DNA of 64,000 nt from a bacterium (GTDB lineage Bacteria > Krumholzibacteriota > Krumholzibacteriia > LZORAL124-64-63), in assembly GCA_020049465.1 (NCBI GenBank), contig JAIFKS010000014.1, forward strand, positions 1-64,000, read 5' to 3'. How positions within the stretch are numbered: the first letter of the stretch is position 1; each line of letters opens with the position of its first letter. The notes beneath the pieces were generated by a model that did no database searches, was not told where the DNA came from, and saw only the letters and a program-made list of their open reading frames with translations. This document shows, piece after piece, positions 16,313 to 25,003 of the stretch. A program made the translations under genes and the position numbers.

Positions 16313-17782
16313 TCAGCGCGTCGGCGTCGACTGGCGCGCGCCCAGCACCAGAGCCGCCTGCGTCGCCAGTCCGGACAGTTCGCTGGCCTGTTCGGCCACG
16401 ATGTCCTCGCCGTCGGGCCCGGCGTCGCCGTACATGACCGCCAGCACGCCGCTGGGCGTCTGCAGCGGCGCCACGGCATAGCCCGCGCAGCGCGCCGCCG
16501 CCAGCAGGTCGCAGCCCGACAACCCCTGGTAGGCCGGACTGGCGGCCATGGGGACGTGATAGGACCGGTGCTCGAGCACGGCCAGCGCCAGCGCGCCCGT
16601 ACCGCGCGTCAGCGGCAGGTCGAGATGCTCCGCCAGCTCCTGGGCGCCGTCGCCCGAACACAGGACCGGCACCAGACAGCGCGTCGACTGGTCGACTTCC
16701 AGAAGCACCACGCGCCGGAAGCCCAGGATCTGCACCGCGCCATCGAGGATCAGGCCCAGGATCTCGTTCGACTCGTGTCCGGCGGCGATGCCTTCGCCGA
16801 CCTTGCGGTACAGATCCAGCTGCGCGGCCGTGCGCCGCGCCAGTTCGCCCGAGGGGATCGCGGACGGCGCCACGATGGAGCTGCCCTCGCGGTTGACCAG
16901 CTGGCCGTAGTCCATCAGGTCGCCCACCCCGTGTCCGATGCAGGCGGCCAGATCCGAGATCTCGGCGACCGCGCGCGCATAGATCTCCTCCATGCGGGCG
17001 AAGGGAATCCCCAGGGCGCGGGCGGCGACGCGGCTGATCGCCTGCTGGGCGGCATGCTGTTCCGGAGCGGCTGAAAAACGGCTGATCGCGTCGGCGTAGA
17101 CGATCACGCCCAGCAGCGGGTCCAGATCCCGCGGCGGGTTCAGCGGATCGATGTCATGGTGGTCGCCGATCACGTTCTGCATCTCGAGCGGCAGCTTCCA
17201 GCGCGTGGCGAGCCGTCGCCCGGCCCGGTCGTGCGTGATGCCGAAATGGCGGCGTTCGGCCTCCAGCGCGGGGAGGCCCCCGCTGAGGTCATTGAGCACC
17301 AGGTCCATGTGCGCCGGCGAGCATTCCAGCAGCACGACCTTGCCGATGTCGTGCACGAGGGCGGTCACGAACGCCTCTTCGGGCGACACCCGCCGGCTGG
17401 CCTCGGCCAGCACCTGGGCGAAGCCGGCGCACACCAGCGAATGCCGGGTGATGTTCGTCAGATAGGGCGACCGCGACAGCTTGCTCATCATGTCGAAGAC
17501 CGACAGGCCCAGGGCGAGCTTCCGCACCGCCTCGAAGCCCATGTAGATCACGGCGCGCCGGACCGTCCGGATCTGCTCCTGGTTGCGCCGCTGGTAAAGC
17601 GCGCTGTTGACCACCTTGAGCACCCGCATGGTCAGCGCCTGGTCCTTCAGGATCCCGTCGGCCAGATCGTCGGCGCAGGACCTGCCGTCGGTCGCGACCT
17701 TCTGGATGCACAGCAGCGTCTGCGGGAGGCTGGGCAGATCGCCCATCTTCTCGATCTGATCGAAGACCGCCGAGGAGTTCAT
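16313..17782 (-). CDS. HDOD-domain signalling protein with GAF domain
   Basis: A 489-residue soluble protein. Residues about 10-210 form an HDOD domain (MGDLPSLPQTLLCIQ start, ALVHDIGKVVLL core), a relative of HD phosphohydrolases usually lacking catalysis. The C-terminal about 150 residues (from GEGIAAGHESNEILGLILDG) look like a GAF sensor domain. HDOD proteins regulate motility, c-di-GMP or DNA-damage responses. The start is the ATG beginning MNSSAVFDQ; the ribosome site is weak. Upstream bases contain a FliA-like motif. No flagellar genes are in the window. Confidence 0.82.
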   Translation of the reverse strand: MNSSAVFDQIEKMGDLPSLPQTLLCIQKVATDGRSCADDLADGILKDQALTMRVLKVVNSALYQRRNQEQIRTVRRAVIYMGFEAVRKLALGLSVFDMMSKLSRSPYLTNITRHSLVCAGFAQVLAEASRRVSPEEAFVTALVHDIGKVVLLECSPAHMDLVLNDLSGGLPALEAERRHFGITHDRAGRRLATRWKLPLEMQNVIGDHHDIDPLNPPRDLDPLLGVIVYADAISRFSAAPEQHAAQQAISRVAARALGIPFARMEEIYARAVAEISDLAACIGHGVGDLMDYGQLVNREGSSIVAPSAIPSGELARRTAAQLDLYRKVGEGIAAGHESNEILGLILDGAVQILGFRRVVLLEVDQSTRCLVPVLCSGDGAQELAEHLDLPLTRGTGALALAVLEHRSYHVPMAASPAYQGLSGCDLLAAARCAGYAVAPLQTPSGVLAVMYGDAGPDGEDIVAEQASELSGLATQAALVLGARQSTPTR

Positions 17783-17868
17783 CGTGACCGTCCGGGACCG
17801 GGACCGCATGGCTGACCGCCGGAGCGGGCCCGGCGGCCCGTTTCCGGCGTGCGCATCGTCTGACACAG

Positions 17869-17895
17869 GGATCGGCTGGCAGCGGGAAATCTTGA
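17869..17895 (-). promoter_or_regulatory. Possible sigma-28 (FliA-like) promoter of the HDOD gene
   Basis: Minus strand TCAA, 15 bp, GCCGATCC resembles the FliA consensus TAAA-N15-GCCGATAA (three of four and six of eight matches). It lies about 90 bp before the HDOD start. Confidence 0.3.
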
Positions 17896-17904
17896 CGGAA
17901 TCGG

Positions 17905-18711
17905 CTAGAGCTTGCGGGCGACCCAATAGCGCTCGTCGGGATCGATCCCGAAACGGTTCCGTTCCGCCGCCGAAACCGCGTCGCGGGCAATGACCTCGGT
18001 GATCTGCCAGCCCGACCGCTCCAGCAGGTTGCCGAAGTCGGGCGCGAACTGCCACGCATGGGCGTGCGCTCGGTGCCGGTCGATGGGAATGCGGCGGCTG
18101 TGGGCCAGTCCGGGCTCGAGCGGCACCTGCAGCCAGGCCGTGCCGCCGGCCCGCAGCACGCGGTACAGTTCGTCGACGCACATCTCGAGTTCAGCGATGT
18201 GTTCCAGCACATGGCTGCAGAACACCCAGTCGACGGAACCGTCGGCCAGCGGGGCGCGGCGCAGATCCGCGGCGAAATCCGGCGCGAAACGAGGGTCGCC
18301 CGCATCGATGTCGCAACGGAAACAGCGGGCCAGCCCCTCGTGCTCGAGCAGGAAACGCAGGGCCGGCGACAGGGAGAAGCCGACCATCAGTTCCGGGGCG
18401 CGCCCCCGGGTGCGCAGCTCGGCGCGCACGCCCAGCACCAGCAACCGCTGCCGGTCGAAGGCCCCGCAGCCGGGACAGATGCAGTGGCGGATGATTTCAT
18501 CGCCGGACAGGAAATTGCGGAACTGGCGACCCTGCCAGCCGCAGACCGGACACTCGCGGGCAGCGGGCCGGGCCAGCCGATCCATGGTCGGCAGCAGGGC
18601 GTTCTCCAGGGCCCCGACCACGACGCGCACGGCCATCAGCGGGTGGCGCCACCAGCAGGCGGCCGAGCGCGGGGAGAGCAGGGTGTCACGGACGAAGCGC
18701 AGTGCGGGCAC
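17905..18711 (-). CDS. SAM-dependent methyltransferase with N-terminal zinc-ribbon
   Basis: A 268-residue protein. Residues about 54-85 contain CPVCGWQG and HCICPGCGAF, a C4 zinc-ribbon-like module. The rest is a class-I methyltransferase of the methyltransf_11 type (FAADLRRAPLADGSVDWVFCSHVLEHI, then LYRVLRAGG). The layout is common for enzymes encoded near glycan genes. The start is GTG without a clear ribosome site; an extended -10 element lies about 50 bp upstream. Substrate unknown. Confidence 0.8.
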   Translation of the reverse strand: MPALRFVRDTLLSPRSAACWWRHPLMAVRVVVGALENALLPTMDRLARPAARECPVCGWQGRQFRNFLSGDEIIRHCICPGCGAFDRQRLLVLGVRAELRTRGRAPELMVGFSLSPALRFLLEHEGLARCFRCDIDAGDPRFAPDFAADLRRAPLADGSVDWVFCSHVLEHIAELEMCVDELYRVLRAGGTAWLQVPLEPGLAHSRRIPIDRHRAHAHAWQFAPDFGNLLERSGWQITEVIARDAVSAAERNRFGIDPDERYWVARKL

Positions 18712-18760
18712 GTTATGACAACTCCGATGACGGCGAGAGCGGCCGATTCAGGGAGCCGGC

Positions 18761-18769
18761 ATGATAGCA
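18761..18769 (-). promoter_or_regulatory. Extended -10 promoter of the methyltransferase gene
   Basis: TGC-TATCAT on the minus strand matches the TGn extended -10 element. The -35 region is poor. Confidence 0.4.
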
Positions 18770-18826
18770 ACACCGGACCCGGGGCGAAAGCACACGCTTT
18801 GGGCTGTCCCGATCCGGCCCCGCCGG

Positions 18827-20101
18827 TCAGGGCCGCCAGACCAGCCGCAGGCTGGCGAAGCCCAGCGAAACGTCGTCCCGGGGCTCGGCATGGCTCTCGG
18901 GCTCCCAGCTGCCCAGCGCCGAGATCGCCAGATGACCGGTCAGGCGGCATTCCGCCAGCAGCCACAGACGCCAATAGTTGAAATCGGTATAGGTCAGATC
19001 CAGCGCGCCACCGGTCTGGTCCGTGTAGTGACGCCGTCCGTACTCGACGGTGCCGGTCCCGGTCAGCCGTGAGCCGTACGACTCCGCGCCCACACGCAAT
19101 CCCACCTGATCGTACGTCTCGGGGGACGCTCCGGCGTCGTACCGTTCCGCCGCCAGTCCCAGCAGCCACTGGGCCCGCAGAACGTCGCCGCGGCGCAGAC
19201 CGACCAGGCCGGCCAGTCGCCAACTGTCGCGCCAGGTGTCGGTCGCCACCGCGTAATCCCAGCGCTCCGCCTGCAGCTCGAGCACGGCCAGGCCCGCCGG
19301 CACCGGCGCCTGCACCGCGGCGTCCAGCCAATGGAGCCAGGCGTCCGGCCGGACCTGCGGGTCGACCGCAAGTCGATGTTCGCTGCGGTGGTAGATCCGC
19401 GCCGAACCCTCGTCGCCCAGGGAATGCGTCCAGTCCGCTTCCGCGCTCCAGGTGCGCCGGTCGATCGAGGCGGAATCGGGATAGGCGCGGACCGCGTGGC
19501 GCAGCGCAAGCGACCACACCCCGCCCTCCCAGCCGCGGGTGCGGACCCCGGCGCCGAGCCCCATCTCCCGCGCGTCCTGTTCCAGCGGCGAGGCCCGTTC
19601 GAAGGCGGTGGTGCCGCCCCAGCCCGTCAGGAACAGTTCCCGCCGAAGTCCCGCCGCGGGCACGGCCTGCACGTCCAGACGCGCGTCGACGACGTCGCTG
19701 GACCGACCGTAATCGGTGCCGGTGCGGTACTGGTGCCCGCTGATCCGGGCACTGGCGCGCACCCGGGCGACACCACCGGCATCCAGGCGCCGCCAGTCGG
19801 CATCCAGGCGTTCGCGCCACAGGTCGCTGCCGGCCGACGCTTCCACCCGCAGCCGCCAACGATCGCGCGCGCCCGGCGCCGAGTGCCCTTCCAGCCCGAA
19901 CCGCAAGAGGGATTCGCCCACGGTCTCGCTCGTGTCCGAAGTCGCCAGGGCGTAGGTGTGCGTGAAACGGTCGTAACCGGCCGCCGCGTCCCAGGACCAG
20001 AGCGGGCCCGCCAGGGCGGATTCCGAACGCGCGCCGGCGGGCAGGCACGCGGCCAGCCCGCCGAGAATGATCACGGCTGCTGCGGTCAGGCTGCGACTCA
20101 T
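18827..20101 (-). CDS. Outer-membrane beta-barrel-like protein
   Basis: A 424-residue exported protein. Its signal peptide has a hydrophobic core AAAVIILGGLAACLPAG; a Cys inside is not in a good lipobox. The mature chain is made of alternating hydrophobic strands of 8-12 residues separated by Arg/Asp-rich turns, ending in a C-terminal strand LRLVWRP, as expected for an outer-membrane barrel. It follows the helical secreted gene by four bases and probably shares its sigma-54-type promoter. No family name recognised. Confidence 0.65.
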   Translation of the reverse strand: MSRSLTAAAVIILGGLAACLPAGARSESALAGPLWSWDAAAGYDRFTHTYALATSDTSETVGESLLRFGLEGHSAPGARDRWRLRVEASAGSDLWRERLDADWRRLDAGGVARVRASARISGHQYRTGTDYGRSSDVVDARLDVQAVPAAGLRRELFLTGWGGTTAFERASPLEQDAREMGLGAGVRTRGWEGGVWSLALRHAVRAYPDSASIDRRTWSAEADWTHSLGDEGSARIYHRSEHRLAVDPQVRPDAWLHWLDAAVQAPVPAGLAVLELQAERWDYAVATDTWRDSWRLAGLVGLRRGDVLRAQWLLGLAAERYDAGASPETYDQVGLRVGAESYGSRLTGTGTVEYGRRHYTDQTGGALDLTYTDFNYWRLWLLAECRLTGHLAISALGSWEPESHAEPRDDVSLGFASLRLVWRP

Positions 20102-20105
20102 GGTG

Positions 20106-21176
20106 TCAGCGCAGCCCCCGTCCGGCCTGGTCCAGAAGGTCGTGGGCCGAGCGCACATGGCGCAGCGCGCCGTTCACCTTGCCTTCACGCAGCGCACGTG
20201 CGGCGGCATCGCGTTCCTGCCGAGCGCGATCGAAGGCGCGCCGCTCCGGCTCGCCGGCGGTGGCACGCATGCGTTCTGTCCATTCCGCCGCGCGGTCGTC
20301 GAACCGGTCCAGCAGGCGCTGAACCGCGGCGGCATCCGGATCTTCGGCCTCCTGCGCCAGGGCCCGCAGCGTCTGCCGCCGGGCCAGGGCCGACATCTGC
20401 AACGCGAGTCCCGGATCACCCGCCGCGGCGGCACTCCCGGCCCGCGTGAGCGCTTCGCGCGCCTCGGCCAGAAGCGCCAGCGTCCCGGCCGACACGTCAG
20501 GACCCGACAGGCGGGCGCCGGCTTCATCCAGCAGCGCTCCGGTCCGTTCGAGATCCTGCCGCAGCCGCTCGGGTCCGGCGCCGTCGGCCAGGAGGCGGGC
20601 CGCCAGTCGCACGAGATCGTCGGCTTTCTCAAGAAGCTTCCAGGCCAGTTGCAGATCGCCCTGCACCGTTCGCTCGTTCGCGCGCCGGGCCTGCTCACGC
20701 GCCTGGTCGAGCAGTTCGATGGCGCGCGGCAGACCGCTCTCACGGGCCCGCTCCGTCAACTGCGCATGCTGGTCGGCGAAGCGTTCCGCCCGCAGGCGGA
20801 TGCGCTCGTCAAGGCCGGCCGCTTCGCGTCCCAGACGAACGGCATGCCACATCGCGTCCCGCGCGCGCCGACCGAGCGAGAACGCCTCGAGCCGCCGCCC
20901 CCGGGCCGCCAGATCACGACTGCGCTGCTGAAGTTGCCGCGATTGCTCCAGGATACGGCGCGCCTGGTCACTGGCCGTCCCGGCCACGAGATCGGTGGCC
21001 CAGGTCAGCAACTCGTCGGTGCGGTCGAGGTAGGATTCCAGGCCTTCGCCGCCGGTCTGCGCGGCTGCAGGACCTGCGGTCGTCAACAGAAGACCCGCCG
21101 TCAGCAGAAGGATCCCGCAGACCCCCGCGACGGAGCGCCCGTCCCAGCAACCGGAAAAGCCGAACCGACCGTTCAT
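20106..21176 (-). CDS. Secreted alpha-helical (coiled-coil) protein
   Basis: A 356-residue protein with a signal peptide ending GPAAAQT. The mature part is almost wholly helical: Arg/Ala/Glu/Leu-rich with repeated motifs such as LLDQAREQARRANERTVQG and no cysteine. It resembles periplasmic helical-bundle or coiled-coil proteins. It is the first gene downstream of a near-consensus -24/-12 promoter, with the barrel gene next. It may be an envelope stress or surface component under the adjacent two-component system. I do not recognise a named family. Confidence 0.65.
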   Translation of the reverse strand: MNGRFGFSGCWDGRSVAGVCGILLLTAGLLLTTAGPAAAQTGGEGLESYLDRTDELLTWATDLVAGTASDQARRILEQSRQLQQRSRDLAARGRRLEAFSLGRRARDAMWHAVRLGREAAGLDERIRLRAERFADQHAQLTERARESGLPRAIELLDQAREQARRANERTVQGDLQLAWKLLEKADDLVRLAARLLADGAGPERLRQDLERTGALLDEAGARLSGPDVSAGTLALLAEAREALTRAGSAAAAGDPGLALQMSALARRQTLRALAQEAEDPDAAAVQRLLDRFDDRAAEWTERMRATAGEPERRAFDRARQERDAAARALREGKVNGALRHVRSAHDLLDQAGRGLR

Positions 21177-21229
21177 GTCCCACCTCGAGGTGTCCGCCGG
21201 AACCACATGCTCCGCCGCCGGGTAACTCC

Positions 21230-21245
21230 TGCAGGGTCCGTGCCA
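21230..21245 (-). promoter_or_regulatory. Sigma-54 (-24/-12) promoter
   Basis: The minus strand reads TGGCACGGACCCTGCA. Against TGGCACG-N4-TTGCW only one position differs (C for the first T of the -12 element), and the GG and GC dinucleotides are correctly spaced. It lies about 55 bp before the helical secreted gene and directly after the gene for a sigma-54 activator with an intact GAFTGA loop. Confidence 0.7.
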
Positions 21246-21273
21246 CGAAAGCCGCCACCAGACAGATGTCAAA

Positions 21274-21287
21274 TTGTTACGCAACAA
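21274..21287. promoter_or_regulatory. Inverted repeat, possible activator site
   Basis: TTGTTACGCAACAA is a 14-bp near-palindrome with one mismatched pair, about 30 bp upstream of the -24 element. It is a candidate binding site for the neighbouring NtrC-type regulator, although enhancer sites are often further away. Confidence 0.4.
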
Positions 21288-21379
21288 CAAGATACAAGAG
21301 AGCCAGGCCGAGACTGCCGAACACTGCTTCGCGGGCCGTTCGCCGCAGTACGCCTCCGCGCCGCTGCGAACGCCGATGA

Positions 21380-22729
21380 TCATTCGGCGGACCCCGCCTC
21401 CATGCCCAGCATCTTCATCCGCGAATACATGGCGCGCCGCGTGATGCCCAGCATCGCCGCCGCCGCCGTCTTGTTCCCGTCGGCCCGGCGCAGGGCTTCG
21501 GTGATCAGGGTCCGCGCATTGCGGTCCAGGTCCAGATCCTCGAGCGTCGATGGACCGGGAGCCAAGCGCCCGCGCCCGCCGACATCCAGCTGCACATGGT
21601 CCACCGTCAGGGGACCCGCACCGGCCAGGATGTGCGCGCGTTCGACGAGATTGCGCAATTCGCGGATGTTCCCCGGCCAGGCGTGCGCGCGCAGCCGCGG
21701 CAGCGCGGCCGCCGGCAGGCCGGCTTCACGGCGCCCCAGGCGCGCCAGGAAATGCGCCGTCAGCAGCGGGATGTCGTCCAGCCGCTCGCGCAGAGGCGGC
21801 ACGTCCAGCGGGAACACCAGGAGCCGGTAGTAGAGATCCTCGCGGAAGGTCCCGGCGCCGATCAGGGTTTCCAGCGGCCGGTTGGTGGCCGCGAGCACGC
21901 GCACGTCGACCTGGCGTTCGATCGGGTCGCCGACGCGGTTGATCTTCCGTTCCTCGAGCACGCGCAGCAGCTTGGCCTGCACCGCCGCGCCGGCTTCGCC
22001 GATCTCGTCGAGCAGCAGCGTGCCGCCCCGCGCGGCCTCGAACAGTCCTTCCCGGTCACGATCGGCCCCCGTGAAAGCTCCCTGGCGGTAGCCGAACAGC
22101 TCGCTCTCGAGCAGCGTCTCGGCGATGGCCGCGCAATTGACCGCGATGAAAGGTCCGGCCGCGCGGCCGCTGGCAGCGTGCAGGGCGCGGGCGGCCACCT
22201 CCTTGCCGGTGCCGCTCTCGCCGCGGATCAGCACCGTTGCGTCCGAAGGCGCAACCTGGGCGATCAGCTGCCGCAACGCGGCGGTCGCGGGACACGTCCC
22301 GATGATCTCCGGCCCGCCGCCGAGCTGGACCACGGCCCGATGCAGGGCCCGGTTCTCCCGCGCCAGAGCCACGGCGGCGGCGGCGCTCTCGACGACGTGC
22401 GCCACCTCCTGGAAGTTGAAGGGCTTGGTCAGGTAGTGGAAAGCGCCCTGCTGCAGGGCGTCGACGGCGCCCTTCACCTCCGGGTAGGCCGTCAGGATCA
22501 CGACCGCCGTATCGGGGCTGTGCACGCGCGCGCCGGCCAGCACAGCCATGCCGTCGACCGGCTCCATGCGCAGATCGGTCAGCACCACATCGAAGCGGCC
22601 GCCCGGCAGCAGGGCCAGGGCCTCGGCGCCGCCGCCCGCGCCGGACACGTCGTGGCCGCGGTGGGCCAGCGCGGATTTGAGCAGCGTCACCAGCTTCGGT
22701 TCATCGTCGACGATCAGGACCCTGGCCAA
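21380..22729 (-). CDS. NtrC-family sigma-54-dependent response regulator
   Basis: A 449-residue three-domain regulator. The receiver (1-120) has phospho-acceptor Asp52 in VVLTDLRM. The AAA+ domain has Walker A GESGTGKE (170-177), the sigma-54 contact loop GAFTGA (217-222) and Walker B LLLDEIG. The C-terminal Fis-type helix-turn-helix is [20 protein letters not shown]. It sits four bases after the histidine kinase gene. Its likely target is the -24/-12 promoter just downstream of its own stop. Confidence 0.95.
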   Translation of the reverse strand: MARVLIVDDEPKLVTLLKSALAHRGHDVSGAGGGAEALALLPGGRFDVVLTDLRMEPVDGMAVLAGARVHSPDTAVVILTAYPEVKGAVDALQQGAFHYLTKPFNFQEVAHVVESAAAAVALARENRALHRAVVQLGGGPEIIGTCPATAALRQLIAQVAPSDATVLIRGESGTGKEVAARALHAASGRAAGPFIAVNCAAIAETLLESELFGYRQGAFTGADRDREGLFEAARGGTLLLDEIGEAGAAVQAKLLRVLEERKINRVGDPIERQVDVRVLAATNRPLETLIGAGTFREDLYYRLLVFPLDVPPLRERLDDIPLLTAHFLARLGRREAGLPAAALPRLRAHAWPGNIRELRNLVERAHILAGAGPLTVDHVQLDVGGRGRLAPGPSTLEDLDLDRNARTLITEALRRADGNKTAAAAMLGITRRAMYSRMKMLGMEAGSAE

Positions 22730-22733
22730 GGTG

Positions 22734-24095
22734 TCATCCTTCCGATTCCGCCCGACGCGGCAGGCTGATGCGCGCTTCGGCGCCGCTCCGGTCGCCGCGA
22801 TCGCGCAGTTCCAGCGTGCCGCCCATATCCTCCACGATGCGCCTCGAGATGGCCAGCCCCAGTCCGCTGCCCTTTTCCCGCGTCGTCCAGAACGGTTCGA
22901 ACAGCCGTTGGCGGTCCACGCCGCCCAGTCCGGGGCCCTCGTCGGTCACCGTCGCGATCACCCGCGATCCGTCCGGGGACAGAGCCACCGCCATCTGCAC
23001 ACGGCCCCCCCCGGGCATCGCGTCGCGCGCGTTCAGCAGGAGGTTCAGGCAGACCTGCTGCAGCCGCCGCGGATCGCCCCGGACCAGCCACTGGTCGCTG
23101 CCGTCCGGTCCCTCCACGACCACGCCCGATGCGCGCAGCTCGTCGGCCATGAGTCGCACGCCGCGCCGCAGGCAGGGCGCGAGCCCGAAGTCCTCGGCCG
23201 GCGCCGGCTGGTCCGCGCCGAAGGCCAGGTAGCCGCTGAGAATGCGGTCCAGACGGTCGACCTCTTCGGGAATGAACGCGGACACCTCGTCCTTGATCCC
23301 CGCGTCGGCCAGCACGCGTTCCAGGTGCTGACCCGCGCCGCGGATGATGCCCAGCGGATTGCGGATCTCGTGGGCGATGCCGGCGGTCATGCGCCCCATG
23401 GCCGCCAGATTCTCCTGCCGGCGTGCCGATTCGCGCGTGCGCTCGAGCGCCGTCAGGATCCGCTGCAGCACGACGCCCAGCGCGGCCAGCACCGCCAGCA
23501 CCACGGCCGCCGTCAGCCAGGCGGCGCGGCGCAGACGCTCCAGGGCCGCGAAGAAGTCGGGACTGCCGCTGACCGTCAGCAGACCCACGGGGTAGACACC
23601 TTCGGCCGAATAGTGGAAGACGGGCGCGTGGGCCGATTTCTGGAAGGAGCCCGGCGAATGCGGCGCGCGGTACAGCGGCCCCGCGGCGGCCACGCCGCCG
23701 CGCGCGGCGGCCACGGCGCCGGGGTCGAGCGCCAGGAACGCATTCGTCTCGCCGGGCGACAAGGCGGCGGAAGTGCTCATCAGCACCCGCCCGTCGACCG
23801 GATCGCTGAGGGTGATCTCGGCCAGCGACTCGGCCTGCTGCAGACCAGCGCAGACCGCGGCGAATTCATCCAGGTAGGCCAGTCCCGAACTGTCGGCCAG
23901 CGTGGCCAGCATGACCCGTTCGCCGTCGCACAGCGCCGCCACGCTGCGGGCGACGCCCAACAGCCGCTGCCCCATCGCGTCGTCCAGCTTCTGACGGGAA
24001 CCGTCGTACAGATGCCGCAGGCCCAGAAAGACCGCCAGCAGGATCAGGGCGTAGGAAGCGGCCGCCCACGGAAGCCAGCGGCGGCCGGCGCTCAT
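22734..24095 (-). CDS. NtrB-like membrane sensor histidine kinase
   Basis: A 453-residue sensor with two membrane segments (about 11-27 and 192-212) flanking an extracytoplasmic domain of about 165 residues. The HisKA box MTAGIAHEIRNPLG follows, with phospho-acceptor His242, then an HATPase domain (NLLLNARDAMPGGG, DEGPGLG, GSGLGLAI). It overlaps the lipA stop by four bases and precedes the response regulator by four, so lipA, kinase and regulator are one transcription unit. The periplasmic sensor domain has no recognised ligand motif. Confidence 0.93.
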   Translation of the reverse strand: MSAGRRWLPWAAASYALILLAVFLGLRHLYDGSRQKLDDAMGQRLLGVARSVAALCDGERVMLATLADSSGLAYLDEFAAVCAGLQQAESLAEITLSDPVDGRVLMSTSAALSPGETNAFLALDPGAVAAARGGVAAAGPLYRAPHSPGSFQKSAHAPVFHYSAEGVYPVGLLTVSGSPDFFAALERLRRAAWLTAAVVLAVLAALGVVLQRILTALERTRESARRQENLAAMGRMTAGIAHEIRNPLGIIRGAGQHLERVLADAGIKDEVSAFIPEEVDRLDRILSGYLAFGADQPAPAEDFGLAPCLRRGVRLMADELRASGVVVEGPDGSDQWLVRGDPRRLQQVCLNLLLNARDAMPGGGRVQMAVALSPDGSRVIATVTDEGPGLGGVDRQRLFEPFWTTREKGSGLGLAISRRIVEDMGGTLELRDRGDRSGAEARISLPRRAESEG

Positions 24096-25003
24096 CCGGC
24101 GACGGCGCCGGCGGCGCCCGGGAAATCCTGCCCGGCGGCACCGGCGTCCGACTGCTCACGGGCGTGGTAGCTGGAGCGGACCAGGGGCCCGGCTTCGACC
24201 CAGCCGATGCCAAGTTCGCGGCCGGCCGCGGCCAGTTGCGCGAACTCGTCGGGCTCGACCCAGCGCGTCACCGGGTGGTGCTGCGCGGTGGGCTGCAGAT
24301 ACTGGCCGATGGTGAGCGTCTGCACGCCGTGGGCGGCCGCGTCCCGCATCAGGGCCACGACTTCGTCGAACGTCTCGCCGACGCCGACCATGATCCCGGT
24401 CTTGACGCGCACCGGCGCCTCGAAACCGTCCGCCCACTGGCGCGCGCGGCTGAGCACCTGCAGCGACCGGCGGTAGTCCGCCTGGGGCCGCATCCCCGGG
24501 TAGAGGCGCGGCACGGTCTCCAGATTGTGGTTGAGCACTTCGGGCCTCGCTTCGAGCACCGTCTCGAGCGCGAGCGGATCGCCCAGGAAATCCGGGATCA
24601 GCACCTCGACGCCACACTCGGGATTCAGCCGCCGGATCTGCCGGATGGTCGAGGCGAAATGCGCCGCCCCGCCGTCGGGCAGGTCGTCACGGTTGACCGA
24701 GGTGACCACCGCGAAGCGGAGAGACAGCTCCCGGACGGCCTCGGCCACGCGGCGCGGCTCGTCGGCATCGACGGCGGCCACGCGACCACCCGGGATATTG
24801 CAGAACGTGCAATGACGCGTGCAGATCTCGCCCAGAAGCATGAAGGTCGCGGTGCGGCTGTTGAAGCACTCGCCGCGGTTGGAATTGGCGCTCTCGCAGA
24901 CGGTGTTCAGCTTCGAGGTGCGCAGCAGGCGCTTCATGTCGTTGTAGTCGGCGCCGCCCTGGCGCTGCATCCGCAACCATTCGGGCTTGCGTCCGGCGTT
25001 CAC
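24092..25003 (-). CDS. lipA: Lipoyl synthase, auxiliary-cluster Cys motif altered
   Basis: A 303-residue radical-SAM lipoyl synthase. The radical-SAM cluster CTRHCTFC (61-68) is intact. The C-terminal RSSY that supplies the serine ligand of the auxiliary cluster is present. The auxiliary motif, normally C-x4-C-x5-C, reads CESANSNRGEC (36-46): the first and last cysteines remain, the middle is replaced by Ser41, and the spacing is one residue short. A 3-base in-frame deletion from AATTGCCCCAAC would explain it. The start is GTG, in a GTGA overlap with the metallo-hydrolase gene. Activity is therefore in doubt. Confidence 0.88.
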   Translation of the reverse strand: MNAGRKPEWLRMQRQGGADYNDMKRLLRTSKLNTVCESANSNRGECFNSRTATFMLLGEICTRHCTFCNIPGGRVAAVDADEPRRVAEAVRELSLRFAVVTSVNRDDLPDGGAAHFASTIRQIRRLNPECGVEVLIPDFLGDPLALETVLEARPEVLNHNLETVPRLYPGMRPQADYRRSLQVLSRARQWADGFEAPVRVKTGIMVGVGETFDEVVALMRDAAAHGVQTLTIGQYLQPTAQHHPVTRWVEPDEFAQLAAAGRELGIGWVEAGPLVRSSYHAREQSDAGAAGQDFPGAAGAVAG

